DNA from: Acarospora socialis
Taxonomy: Eukaryota > Ascomycota > Lecanoromycetes > Acarosporales > Acarosporaceae
NCBI GenBank assembly: GCA_025617375.2
Contig: JAMYGW020000004.1
Location: 496,001-560,000, forward strand
DNA: 64,000 bases
Direction of reading: 5' to 3'
Below, piece after piece: positions 11,858-23,089 of this stretch (positions are counted from its first letter, which is position 1; the number at the start of each line of letters is the position of its first letter). The translations under genes were made by a program, and so were the position numbers. The notes under the pieces were generated by a model. It was not told the DNA's origin and did not search any database. It saw nothing but the letters and a program-made list of their open reading frames with translations.

Positions 11858-14019
11858 ATGCCTATCTTCATGAACCCGTTCGCCAAGCACGACGTCAGCG
11901 ACTTCCCTGACGTCTATGTACCGCTGGCCGATGCGCACCGCCATGCCTCGGTCGTCGCCCAGCATGAGGAGAAGTTAGAGAAATCTGATGGTTCAGGCGG
12001 TGAGGCTGGCGGGCGGCCAAGCCTCAACTACAGCGCATACACCATTGAAGGTTTGAGAGCTGAAATTGAGACTGACCTGGCCGCTTCAGGACATGATGCC
12101 GTCTATGATCGTATGTCAAGTGACACTTTTCTTGTGTTTTTGTGAATCCCGGAGTAGAGGATGGTCGACGCCCCAGCCCGGACAGTTATAGATACACCGG
12201 TTATGGATCTGACTACGAGGCAGGAAAATCGAAAATCATTAACAAGGCCATACAAGATATAGGCATGGGTCGATACCAGTGGGAGCTTTTCGTTCTATGT
12301 GGATTTGGTTGGTTGGCTGACAAGTGAGGCGCCCAATATTCCCGAGCTCTTAGGGCTTTCAATCAATCCGGGCTAATGATTTTCATTGCAGTCTCTGGCT
12401 TCAGGTATTTCCGATACTGAACAGCCGCCTACCTTTGACTGCTAAACGTCGCCTAGGGTGTGGCTCTTACTCTACCCCAATTGACACTCGAGTTCGGTCC
12501 TTCGAGCACGCAGGTTCGCTACACAACATGCGCAACTTTTGTCGGTCTTTGCGTCGGCGCGAGTTTCTGGGGCATCGCATCAGACATCATCGGTCGCCGC
12601 CTTGCCTTCAATATGACCTTGTTCATTGCGGGTGTCTTCGGACTTGCGGTCGGCGGCGGCAACAGCTGGATCGGGACTTGTGGCCTATTCGCCGCTCTCG
12701 GTGTCGGTGTGGGCGGCAATTTACCCGTTGATGGCGCGCTGTTCCTCGAATTCTTGCCATTCGCATCCGGTAATCTTCTGACGATGTTGTCCGTCTGGTG
12801 GCCCGTCGGACAGCTCATCGCTTCCTTGAGTGAGTCGATCACCCGGCATATGCATCTTCCTGCACACGGTCTTACATTGTTGTAGTCGCATGGGGTTTGA
12901 TCCCTAACTACAGCTGCGACCCGTCACTCAAAGCCTGTGCGGTGTCTGCCCCAGGTGTGGCATGCTGCCACAGTGCCGACAATAGAGGCTGGAGGTACTT
13001 CACCATCACCCTCGGCGCACTTACCTTCTTCATGTTTGTCTGTCGTTTCTTCTTCTTCCATCTCTACGAGTCTCCCAAGTTCCTCCTCGCCCGAGGACGC
13101 CAGGCCGAGGCGGTGGCTACCGTCCATGGTATCGCATACAAAAACAGACGCAAAACTTGGTTGACCGTGGATATCCTGAACGAAATTGGTGGAGACCCGG
13201 CGGTTGTATCCGGTGCGAAGCTCAGCACGGGGCAGATTATCAAGAGAAAGCTTGGTAGCTTTTCCGGCGAGAGGATCCGGCCACTGTTTGCCACCAAAAG
13301 ACTGGGTATCACCAGTAAGTGTATCTTCTAGATCTATCTCCGCACTGGTCATGATTGCTGATATCTCTCCGCAGCACTACTCATCTGGTTCTGCTGGGCA
13401 ACCATCGGCATGGGCTACCCACTCTTCAACGCCTTCCTCCCGCAATATCTCCAGAACGCTGGCAAAAACGCACCACCCACTCCCACCAACATCGTCTACC
13501 GCAACTACGCCATCACCTCCATCGTCGGCGTTCCCGGCTCGATTATCGCCTGTTATACCGTCGACATCAAATACATCGGCCGCAAAGGCACCATCGCCGT
13601 CTCCACCTTGCTCACCGGAATCATTCTCTTCCTCTTCACCATCTCCTCGGAACCCAACTACCAGACCGCCATGTCCAGCCTCGAAGCTTTCTTCCAGAAC
13701 ATCATGTATGGCGTCCTATACGCGTAGTGAGTCTCCCCCCCTCTCTTTACCTCTCATCCACCACGCACAGACAAAGTGTGCTAATGCAGCCGCGCTGTCC
13801 AGCACGCCCGAAGTCTTCCCTGCTCCGAACAGAGGCACCGGCACGGGTATCGCGTCCTTCCTCAACCGCATCACGGGTCTCTGCGCTCCGATCGTAGCCG
13901 TTCACGCCGGCGGCGTCAATCCTAATGCCCCCGTCTACGCGGCCGGAGGGTTGATCTTGGCCGCTTTCTTGGCGATGTGTTTGTTCCCGATCGAGACGAG
14001 AGGGAAGCAGAGTTTGTAG
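11858..14019 (+). CDS. MFS membrane transporter, SV2/SVOP-like
   Basis: Major facilitator superfamily permease of the fungal group related to SV2/SVOP-type and sugar/organic ion carriers; substrate unknown. Seven exons (11858-12110, 12158-12323, 12392-12404, 12457-12829, 12886-13314, 13375-13726, 13803-14019) give 600 residues. An N-terminal soluble arm of about 130 residues precedes the first membrane block (MGRYQWELFVLCGFGWLADN). MFS signatures are GIASDIIGRRLAF between TM2 and TM3, VGVGGNLPVDGALFLEFLP, a loop with WRYFTITLGAL, and in the last third TPEVFPAPNRGTGTGIAS. The third exon is only 13 nt, and it is needed to give WLADNLWLQGVALTLPQ. The start at 11858 is the first ATG in this frame. 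Good family call, open substrate. Confidence 0.92.
12392..12404 (+). other. 13-nt microexon of the MFS gene
   Basis: TCTCTGGCTTCAG lies between a 68-nt intron ending TTGCAG and a 52-nt intron starting GTATTT. It encodes the bridge NLWLQ. Skipping it would shift the frame, because the exon length is not a multiple of three. Confidence 0.8.
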
Positions 14020-15124
14020 ATGTGAGCCGGCGATGAACTTGAGCTATGGATCTGTTGGAGTAAAGAGGGTTGTCGTTGCCTCGAGATCTGTATGGCTGTT
14101 CAACAGCAGTAACGATGTCTGGCGAAACGTCGAATGTCAACGTATATGTGTATGGTGTATAAGCAGTAATGACAGCTGGCAAACGTTGAACTTCAACCAA
14201 CATATGTTATATACATCCCGAGCTCAGGATTGTTAATTGCCGTCTCCGTTCTTGGAAGGGAGCATAGCCGCTGTCGAGGGAGACATCAAGGGAGCACCGA
14301 AGGAGCACACAGGGAAGAAGAGAGCATTGAGGGAGCAAGACGAGCACCAATTGGCAATGTCCTACCCAACTATAGCTGCTGAAAACATTTTCAAACATTC
14401 ATCAAGCCTGCTGCCTAGACTCCGTACCTCAATTGATGCCTGCGGCCTAGCTTGCCGAAACATGTGTTTGCACATACAGACGACAGAAATGTGTCGCCAG
14501 CTCCAGTTCAGAGCTCACCCGGAGGGATGCCGCTTCCAGCGCCCACTGATCCATCACCTCCACCTCCGCCAGCTCGCCTGGATCGGTGGGAAGATTGCCA
14601 GGTCTCTGGGGAGGATGACTGTTGAGGATCTCCCACCTCGCACAAGCCTTTGCTGCAAAAGAACCAGGCAGGCTCGATGTCCACGCCGCAGGTCGTGGCT
14701 GCGTTCGCATGTGTTTTTCATATACAGTCTTACCAGACCCCTTGGAGGGTATATTGGAACAGGTTTGGGTGCGTAGGGAAAGCGGAATAATTAGGTGCGC
14801 TTGAGGCTGCGTGATCGAGCTGGAAAATTGAAACGTGAAGCTTGAGTAAGAAAGCGCAGATGTATAGCACCTTTCGCCGATTCAGATAAGATGCATTATA
14901 TGCTTCAGTAGCTACAGAGAGCTAGCCAAAAAGCCATCCGTGGTAAGGCTCAGTGATGGTTGGTCTTCGTTGGTCGAGTTCGATGGTGCTAGCATGCAGC
15001 TATCGGAGTGCTGGTCGTTGACAACGGCTTCCTTCTTCACGCTCTGGCTGGGTGGGTTTCCGGCGTCTTGGGTTTCGTCCTTCTGCGTCTTCTTCTTCGT
15101 CGTCGTCGTCGTCGTCGTCGTACG
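14020..15124. other. Intergenic with a degenerate direct repeat
   Basis: Lies between the MFS and NLR genes, at the 3' ends of both. A degenerate direct repeat of about 47 bp occurs at 14102-14148 and 14161-14206 (both contain AGCAGTAA and CTGGC and end near ATATG). An open frame at 14237-14776 starts at a non-ATG codon and shows no family features; I do not call it a gene. Confidence 0.5.
15087..15121. repeat. Trinucleotide microsatellite (TCT then CGT)
   Basis: A run of TCT units changes into about eight CGT units. It ends four bases from the stop codon of the NLR gene, on its 3' side. Length polymorphism would be expected. Confidence 0.9.
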
Positions 15125-18100
15125 CTAGGTGCGATAAACATGGAAACACGACCGCCGATCTGCAGGATCTTCCATATCAGGCTCGGCACCATGCTCCTCA
15201 AGTAGGTCCATCAGTGGCCGTCTTTGTTCCTTGTGTATCAGAGCGCTTTTAAAGGCGACACATAGTACGCAGCAATTTTGGTAATTCGCTCTGGCATCGG
15301 CTCCCTTGCTTAACAAGGCTCGTACAGGATCGATATTACCGCTCGCCACTGCCCTCCATAGGGCCCGGCCTAGGTCCCTGTTAGACCGTCTATGTTCTGG
15401 CAGCTCGTCTAATAGTCTCAACATGCGAGCTTCATCTGCATATCGTGCCGCTTCCAATACTTTCGTTACTCTGACGAAGTAATCAAAATCATGCTCTGAG
15501 CCCCCAGCATGCTCGACGAGTACCTTCCACATATCTACGCGGCCGCGAACCATAGCTAGATCTAAGGGTGAGTCATTGTCTTCAGTCCTCGCATCTAAAT
15601 CGGCGCCGAATTTCAGCAACAACCTGACTATGGCTGGAGGACTATTCGTCACTGCCAAATGGATGAGCGAACCTCGCTCGGGTCTTGGGCTGAAGAGACC
15701 GTGAACTTCTCTAATGTTCGGATCCGCCTGTTTCTCTAGAAGAAGACTCACAACTCCTTCATGTTGACTCACCAACAGCTCGGATCCATTGCTGAACATA
15801 CAGGCGAGGCCTAACAGCCCATTGTGCTCCCAGTTCCGAGCGTGTAGCAAGCTTGGCTTGGCGTCAAGCGCAATTCTCAAGACATCCGGAAACCCGAAAA
15901 TGCTTGCACTGATGACATAGTTGGCTGGATCGCTGTGTATGGCAGAGAACATTTCTGCGTACTTTTGATCGGTATAATCACGGAAGCTCCTGACTAAGAA
16001 CAGGTGATCACCTGCGTGACTCAAACTCAAAAGACGTTGGTAATGTGTCTTCGACGGGCTTCCCCACTGATCAGTGAAAAGGTTCAAAGTGTCAGAAAGC
16101 CACTGGGCGAATGCCCTTGATGTGTCGCCATGGTTATCCATCATGAAAGCCAATGTGACATGCATGAGAGGATTTTCCAGCCGATAGTCCTTGCTCTGAG
16201 AGAGGTGATGCGGCCAGAAGAAGCATGCGTACTGCAGGAAACCTCCAGCGGCAAGCACAGGCCCTGAGGCTACCTCCAATCCAGCAGGTAACGCATGGTC
16301 GTCAAACCTTAAATCAGAGCAGGATCTTTGTACCAGAGCATCATCTGCAGTAAGGTACCTCAAGCAACATGTTGCTATAAGCGCATGGTTTCTTTCAGCA
16401 GCATAGTGTGTCTTTTCGGTCAAGAATTCCTGTACAGACAAGTGGGCGAATCGAAACCGATCAAGCTCCTTGTCATGGGTTACGAAGTTGAAGCATAGAT
16501 CGAGTAATTCCTCAAATGTTAACTTTATGTCTTCTCCGGAGCAGTACCGCAGCGCCAGGAGGAAATCGTCTGTTTTCAACGGAGTTCGCAAGCCAAGAAG
16601 TAAGCGGAACGTGCTCTCTGCGATGTGTCTTTCTTCGTCCTCGCATAGCTCCAGTCTCTGAACATAGGTATCCTCATAGATCTTCTGGAGCTTCTGAGGT
16701 AGTTTCCCGAGTCTTCTCCGGACTGCTGCCTCTAGCTTTAGACCAGCCAGATATTGGAGCTGTAAGCTGACCCAGCGAAACCTGTAGGATATACGTAAAT
16801 GATAGTGCTATCTCGTATGAAAGCTGCACCTACATTCCGTGGGCTTGATCGCGCAGTACCTCTTTGATTTGCTGCCTCAAATCTTGTGGTACATTGCCTG
16901 ACAAAAGCCGTTTTGTACGAATCAGCCGGTCAACTTCGATGTCTACGAATTGGACAATGTCCGCCTCGTTGTTTCTTGCCTCGACTTGCAGATTAACTCG
17001 GCCCTCTAGGTGACAGATGATGTCTCTCTCCTCTCGGCTGGAAACGAAAATCTTGATAAGCTCCTTAGAACCTTCAAGAATCGTAGAAAGAGCATCAAGT
17101 AGTTCAGATCGTGATTCTGGGTCGCATTCATCCAGAGCGTCAATTACAATAGTAGTCAGATGTCGGTGGCTACAAAGTTCAACAAGCAAAGACGTACTTT
17201 CTGCCAAGGTTAGAGATCCAGCCGCGAAGCCATCGAGGCTGCGTTCCTGGTAGACCTTTCGGGCTGGATCCGAGATCACATTAGTAGGTTCCACGCACGC
17301 CATTTGCCTGACCAAGCTGCGTAATATAGCTTCTGGCTGCGATCGTTCCGGTTCGCTCGGGTCTCGAGTGCAATAGAAATAGATCGGATGAGGATTCTCC
17401 CCTTTTTCGAACTCGCCTATCAGCTGTTCGATCAGAATCGAACTGTGGCAATGTTAGCTCTCTGCGAGATCTTGCTCGTGGGATGACCCACACTAGCCGG
17501 GTTTTCCCAAAGCCTGGGGGACTAGAAAGCCATATGATCGATGAGGTGTTCGATACCCGCCATTCGAGGAGTTTCTGGTCAGTGAGCAGCCATCTCCCCG
17601 TGCCTGGTAGGACTCCCTTCCGGGCCTGAGTATGATGTTGAATGTACGGTATTGGTGACAGCCATTGTAGGAGTTCCGTCCGCTCTCTGATCTGGAGATT
17701 GTCTTGGAGATCTTGTATTCCCATTTCCATTCGGTTGACCGGCTTGTGGAGATCGTCCAAAATCTTCACTAAGCATCGGGACCGAGACTCCTCTTCTGTG
17801 GACAAAGATCTGAGCTCTGACTCTATGCTGTGACTTAGCTCATGTCTCACTAAGATCATGTAGCTTCGGACTATGGCTTCTTCCTTGCTAACATTGGTAA
17901 TATATCCATTAAACTTGTTTGAGAAGTCGGTGAAAGACTTCAAGGCTCTGCCTGTTGATTTGGTCAACCATGTTTCAGGGGATCTGTGCTGAGCTTCTTC
18001 CAAGGCCCTCACTTACTTGCAGTACTCTTCAAATAAAACTTCTTGGCTTTGACCAGGAATGTTAATATTGACACATACAATTTAGTAGCAGCGTCTTTCA

Positions 18101-18572
18101 GTCCAGAGGCTGCGTCACTGTTGTCCCGGATAAAGAGCTGTTCCACAATTTTGTAATATGTGACGATATGCGAGACTCGCTCAATCCCCTCGAGAACGAC
18201 CGCGTACTGCTGTACGTCTTTCACCGAGACCTGCAAGCACATTAGTAAGGTTATTATTGAACAGGAAGTTGCAGGAGAACACACTATGAGAAGGAAGCGC
18301 ACAGCAGCCCACGGCAATGCTGCATGGCCAGGATCATGTGCCACTGCAACATCGCCCACTGCAACGAATTTCTCGATCCAGACAGCAATTTTCTTGAACA
18401 AGTCACGCAAGACGACATGTTTCACAGCCCACCGCTTTGCTTCGCACTCTTTTCTCTTGTCATTGACACTGGAGAGCACATCGTCGAGTTGGACGGTGGT
18501 ATCTAGATCAATGTATGTTTTATCCTTTTCGGTCAGGCGTGAGGCTGCGACAGCCCAAAGGTTTTCGCTCAT
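15125..18572 (-). CDS. NLR-like receptor: NWD-NACHT-ankyrin
   Basis: A STAND-class NTPase of the kind linked to fungal self/non-self recognition and cell death. Five exons (18285-18572, 18017-18230, 17492-17951, 16834-17442, 15125-16781) give 1075 residues. Residues 1-230 match the NWD-type NACHT N-terminal domain, with blocks such as AKRWAVKHVVLRDLFKKI and HAALPWAAVRFLL. The P-loop is near 311-320 (SPPGFGKTRL), where the first Gly of GxxxxGKT is replaced by Ser. Walker B is near 417-426 (TTIVIDALDECD), followed by KIFVSSREERDI. A winged-helix-like part with FRFAHLSVQEFL follows. Ankyrin-type repeats fill about residues 815-1075, for example SLIHLAVTNSPPAIVRLLLK and SPLDLAMVRGRVDMWKVLVE. Introns were set by restoring GKTRLVSILIEQLIGEFEKG and AHGMFRWVSLQLQ. 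The first intron (54 nt) has no stop and could be retained. The start could lie a little further upstream. The ligand is unknown. Confidence 0.9.
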
Positions 18573-19875
18573 TGCGAGACTTTCCAGAGACGTCGTAGGG
18601 TTTGACCCAAGATTTGTCTATAGAGGTCTCAAGCTTGCACTAACTGATATGGACCCAGCCGTGGCATTGGCTTGCGGTATTGGCACGAGCCACTACGCTC
18701 ATTGCACAGCTGACGGACATTAGCGTTCTGGTCTTGAGACCAGCTTAGCTGAGTGGAGATTTGCGCTGGTCGTTGTTAGAGAAACATGCTTCTACATGTT
18801 GTGTAATACAAGTGGTCCGCAAAATTGTAAGGAGATACGACAAACACTCAAATAGCGGCTTGTACAGAATGACTTGAACGGAAAATCAGCGTCTCATGGG
18901 TCTAGAACTGCGTAGTAGTGTTCTGTCGTATCGTGATATCAAGGTATACAAGACCTTGGTGTTTATGGGCTTCCAGATGGGGGCCGCAGAACGGTATCGT
19001 CACAAGTCGACCTGATATACTGAACCTATTAGTGTTTTATACTGAGTTCATCAGGCTAAGAGGGAGTGCGGTCTGTTGAGATCGTGGCGTCAGATTGCAG
19101 TCACGTGAACTGCAGTACGAAACACACAGACCCACAGAGCACATCAAAAGGCTCAGGTGTATCCCGTAAGGCTCAACTCGCACGTCTGTGGCAGCCTTGC
19201 CATATTGCGAGCGTATCTATAGGTTTCAAGAGCTGCATTCCGGAGGCACCAAGGTTCGATTCTGCCTGGTATCCAGCCATGTGCCCCTTGCATTCATACG
19301 GTATTTGTAGTATGAAATGCCTTAGGCAAACCTTTGAAGCACAGATACCGTTTTCAAACTTCGGAAGTCGCCCTCTAAACAGCACACTGTAACGGAGTTC
19401 AGATAGTGGCTGTGTAGTGGTATGAAAGTGGCAGTGTCTGGACATCATATTCAATAGTAATTGGAGCATTTGAGGGAGCCTTGTAAGGTGTCACCCATTT
19501 CGAAATTTTATGACGTCTCAGTTTGCTGCTGCTGTACGGAGACGGCTTTCACGGATATTCCGCCAAGGCGGAATCGGACAATCATAGTCATGATTGGCTA
19601 CACAGCCCCTGCTCTTGATAACTAATCAGACTGTCGGGGTGGCGTCTTCCAGAAGGTTGGTTATTTGGCGATGACGAGCGTTATTATTGTAGATATGAGA
19701 TCTGGCTGAGCAGGTTTGTTCATAATAGATACCATCACCTAAAACCAAACGCCTCCTGCAACCCCACATTACTTACTTGATACTTGTTACTGCTTAATCC
19801 TTTCCTACTTCTACAACTCTCAATCGTAACCATTGCCAGCATTCATCTGCGCCTACATCCAACGAACAACGCATC
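18573..19875. other. Divergent intergenic region
   Basis: Promoter space between the NLR gene (minus) and the secreted Gly/Ser-rich gene (plus). No ORF has family features. It contains the perfect inverted repeat at 19557-19574 and, near 19780-19850, a C/T-rich leader typical of a fungal transcription start. Confidence 0.5.
19557..19574. promoter_or_regulatory. Perfect inverted repeat CCGCC-AA-GGCGG
   Basis: ATTCCGCC and GGCGGAAT face each other with a 2-nt spacer, 302 bp upstream of the start of the secreted protein gene. Inverted CGG/CCG half-sites are the usual targets of fungal Zn2Cys6 dimers. The regulator and the target gene are not known; this is an inference from form only. Confidence 0.4.
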
Positions 19876-20781
19876 ATGTTGAAACCTCAGTCTCTCCTGG
19901 TCCTTCTCCTCGCAAGTGCATCCGCAGTGAGCTCCTCAGCGATACCGAACCTTGACCGCGCTCTATCGCAGCGAGATCTGCAATTCGAAGTCGAGCTTGT
20001 CTCCGCACCATTAGCGGAGCGTTTCGATGCCTCACTGAACGATCTCGAAAAGCGGAGAGGCGGTGGCGGCTCGTCTGGCGGAGGTGGACGCAGTAGCGGA
20101 TCGTCTTCAAGTGGTTCATCAGGTGGCTCATCTAGTTCAGGCTCAGGGTAATCTACTCGTTTGCTTCTTGTTGCCGATACTTGACAGCTGACATCCATTC
20201 TTAGTTCGTCTGGCGGTCGTGGCAGCGCTGGCAGCAGCGTCGCTCCAAGTTATGGCGGAGGCAGATATTACGGCGGAGGTGCAACTTCAGCATATTCCGC
20301 CGGGTCTCGCTCGCCACGCGGTGTTGCGCCATACTTTCTAGGCGCTGCAGCTCTTGGCGTCTTTCCAGGCTTGTGGCTCTACGGCGCGTACGCATACCCG
20401 TACAGTCACCCATACAACTACCACAATCAAACGGCCGCAAATTCAACGAACCCCAACGGCACAACCGAGTCGCTTCCAGTACAGTGCCTTTGCCAACAGT
20501 ATAGCGCTTGCGGCTGTGACGACAATGATAACTCCACCTTCATCGACTCAGTGGTCGGCAACGGCAGCGCAGCTGATATGAACAGCAGTCTCGTTCAGAT
20601 TGCTCCGGTGAACGGGACAAAGACCCTCCTTCTCAACGGAACCCTTCCAAACGATACCACCGACGATGGAGTACAGTCCGATTCAAGTTCAGGTGCCTCT
20701 GGACTCAATCAGGCAGTACTAGAAAATTTTGGGTACTGGTTGATGGTTGCCACAGTCGGGTCGACTATTTGGTTGATGTAA
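19876..20781 (+). CDS. Secreted Gly/Ser-rich surface protein
   Basis: A 282-residue fungal protein of a family I recall as DUF7732-type; function unknown. Two exons (19876-20147, 20205-20781). A signal peptide covers about residues 1-22 (LLVLLLASASAVSSSA). A Lys-Arg pair (near residue 60, DLEKRRGGGG) looks like a Kex2 cleavage site and is followed by a long Gly/Ser tract. A hydrophobic segment follows (APYFLGAAALGVFPGLWLYG). Next comes a Cys-rich motif LPVQCLCQQYSACGCDDND, then a region rich in Asn-x-Ser/Thr sites. The C-terminus ends in a hydrophobic stretch (YWLMVATVGSTIWLM) that could be a GPI signal or an anchor. The intron at 20148-20204 sits inside the Gly/Ser tract. The secreted or membrane location is well supported; the role is open. 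Confidence 0.85.
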
Positions 20782-21375
20782 TCCGGATTACACGTCCTAC
20801 CTTTCCTTTCTGTGGTGTTCATATTACCCCTACATTGCGCCCAGGTGCTTTCCAGGTTTTCCGCTGTATGATATGGAGTTGGGGGATTGGATCAGGCGTT
20901 CATCCAAAGATACAATCAAAACATGGTCGGTCTACAGGGAGTTTCTGTGTTCCAGACTATCCGCTACAGTCATCAGCTGAATGGTAGAACTGCGGTTCCA
21001 TCACTTGCCATTTTCCATGGCCTCGAGATCGATCTCGTTTGTGCACGCTATCGTGTAGTTAACATCAATTTCAGACAATAACACTACATCGCATTGCTAT
21101 CCATAAATATATTCAAATTCAGATGCCTCAGAGGCTGTTCTGGAATGTCAGGGCAGAGCTGAAGAGGAGCTGAAGTACTTGGCCGTTTGCTATTCATGGT
21201 TCATCCTATGCATCTATGCCTCAAACGCTGTTGGTCTTCCGGGTACTCGAAGCATATGCGCTCTCATTACTACCGTCACCTCCCTGACTTACGTGATATT
21301 GAATCGACTTCTCATCTGCTCAGCGCTTTACCTTGGTTTGGCGTCGGCCTAAAGCATAAGGCCCTAATACACGTA
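20782..21375. other. Intergenic, no gene seen
   Basis: The 3' region of the secreted protein gene, up to the edge of the nested transposon block. Small ORFs only. Confidence 0.5.
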
Positions 21376-21416
21376 AACCACAAACACTATATTCATAGAC
21401 CACAGAATTAACTTAC

Positions 21417-21775
21417 TAATTGTAGACCACCCCTAATTGGGTAGTGGTTCCAGGATTTGATGAGTAAATTCATGCCTAAATTCCATCTCTACACCAATGC
21501 CTAAATTACTGCGTAATCATGCCTACACTCAAGTCTACCTTAAGTCATCACCTAAACTCGCACGTAAGACTGCCTAAGACCATGCTGATTTAAAATCAAC
21601 TACACTTCAATATATAGGTAAAGTCACAAAGATAGCTTGTACTCATACATTGATAGAGAGTCTATCATGGACATAGCTTAGACAAGAGTGCATTATATGT
21701 TTTTTGTTTGAGCAAGTGATCTAGACATTACTTTGGGTCTGGAACCACTATCCGATTAGGCGTGGTCTACGATTA
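21417..21775. mobile_element. MITE-like unit with 38-bp inverted ends
   Basis: The left end (21417-21454) and the inverted right end (21738-21775) agree at 33 of 38 positions. Each starts TAAT(T/C)GTAGACCAC and ends near AGTGGTTCCAG. The inside is AT-rich, with repeated GCCTAAATT-like and TACACTCAAG-like words and no ORF. The size and the lack of coding sequence fit a non-autonomous TIR transposon. No family name can be given from sequence alone. Confidence 0.7.
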
Positions 21776-21780
21776 AGGTA

Positions 21781-23089
21781 CAAAGTGGGGGACAAAAGTC
21801 TTCGGTCACCCCACTAAATTAGGCGAAACAACGAGTATCCATAACCCTATGAACTTATATGTAACTCAGACACAACTAGTAGAATTGAGTCAATTGTTAT
21901 ATATGTTATAATTTAGAACCTAGACTACGTGACTGCATGCTTTTTGAAATAATTAGAAGTCAGTGACTAATCCACGTCACTTCCGAACCTGCAGTAGTCT
22001 TGTAGGCATACTATCCACATATTTCCTTCAATCCTTCGGTTCTAATCGGTCCCATTCCTCCTTAATTGCCTGTATGAGGTCTGCATGTGTCCAAGAAGGA
22101 TGTTGTCAACGATAAATATGCTGTTTTAGGAGTCGCCATACGTTCTCAATAGGGGATAAGTTGGGGGAGCTTGGTGGCCAGTCAAAAAGGCGAAGACCCA
22201 GCTCTTTCTTCCACTTGTGAAGGCTCTTTGCACGTCCTGCCCCATGGACTGGGGCATTATTCTCCTGAAATAGCTCGTCAATGTCCCATTCAAGCTGTCC
22301 TGCAAATGCAGGCTCCACAACAGTCTCTAGGATCTGTGTCTTGTAGTCCTCCATCATAATCCCCCCCTCTTTCCATGCCCTTTCAAAAACACCAAAGGAG
22401 ACTTCCAATTATAGTCAATGGCACCCCATATTGGTATGGACGTCGAGTTCGACTTGAATACTGACTCGCAGCATGCTGGATGGTAGCGTTCCCCCTTCAT
22501 ACAAATCACCCATTTAGTGGTGCCTCTTGACATGTCAAAAGAACACTCATCTGATCACATTATCTTCCTCCAAAAGTTCGGTCCAACTCTGCCGTATACC
22601 CTAGCAAAATGCCTTCGAATTCAGCGGTTTTCAGCCGAAAGGAATGGCTTCCGGCATGCCTTGCACTTGTGATAACCCTCCTTTTCACATGCTCACTTTA
22701 TAGTCTTCCTGGACACCTCCAATCCAGCCAATTGACCCAATTCCTTCCACTTCAGTCTTCGACCTTCGTACAAAGTCGTCGCTATTCGAATTAGGTGTCG
22801 TCGATCTCGTTTGTTGAGTTTTCGTGGCCGTCCAGTTCATAAGGAATGAGGCTGTCGATCCGAGGATTTTCACATCCAACACTGAATAGTGCTGTACGGA
22901 ACACCAAAACGACGTGCAGCACCTCTAATTGATAGGACACCTTCTTCTATTAAGGCCTTAATTCTAGCCTTTGTAGGGGTTACCCATTCGCCTGTTTCAT
23001 GGTTTCTTTCGGGCTCAAAATTCATGGTTGTATGGTGGTTTACTAATAAAAAGCTACGAAGTGACCGAAGACTTTTGTCCCCCACTTTG
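21781..23089 (-). mobile_element. Tc1/mariner-like DNA transposon, inactive copy
   Basis: 1309 bp with 29-bp terminal inverted repeats that are identical at both ends (CAAAGTGGGGGAC... at 21781-21809 and its complement at 23061-23089). It is flanked by a TA target duplication (21779-21780 and 23090-23091). Perfect ends suggest a fairly recent insertion even though the transposase inside is broken. Confidence 0.92.
21977..23025 (-). pseudogene. Tc1-like transposase relic
   Basis: Reads from an ATG at 23025 (MNFEPERNHETGEWVTP). A helix-turn-helix follows (IKALIEEGVLSIRGAARRFG), then a second DNA-binding part with a GRPRKL AT-hook-like word, and then the DDE catalytic region. Family landmarks are SDECSF, ENNAPVHGAG and WPPSSPNLSPIENVWRLLK. 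The frame has several stops, for example a TGA where the family usually has the Trp of a Trp-Ser-Asp-Glu motif. The second catalytic Asp (usually Asp-Asn-Ala-Pro-Val-His) is Asn here. Both fit G-to-A changes. The spacing from that position to the final Glu is 37 residues, so the parent element was DD37E-like. A gap of a few residues occurs near 22390. The transposase could not be active. Confidence 0.85.

Noticed and set aside
14237-14776. 179-codon ORF after the MFS gene
   Set aside because: Starts at TTG, has no family similarity and overlaps other random frames.
19240-19275. tRNA-like GGTTCGATTC stretch
   Set aside because: No matching acceptor, D or anticodon arm upstream.
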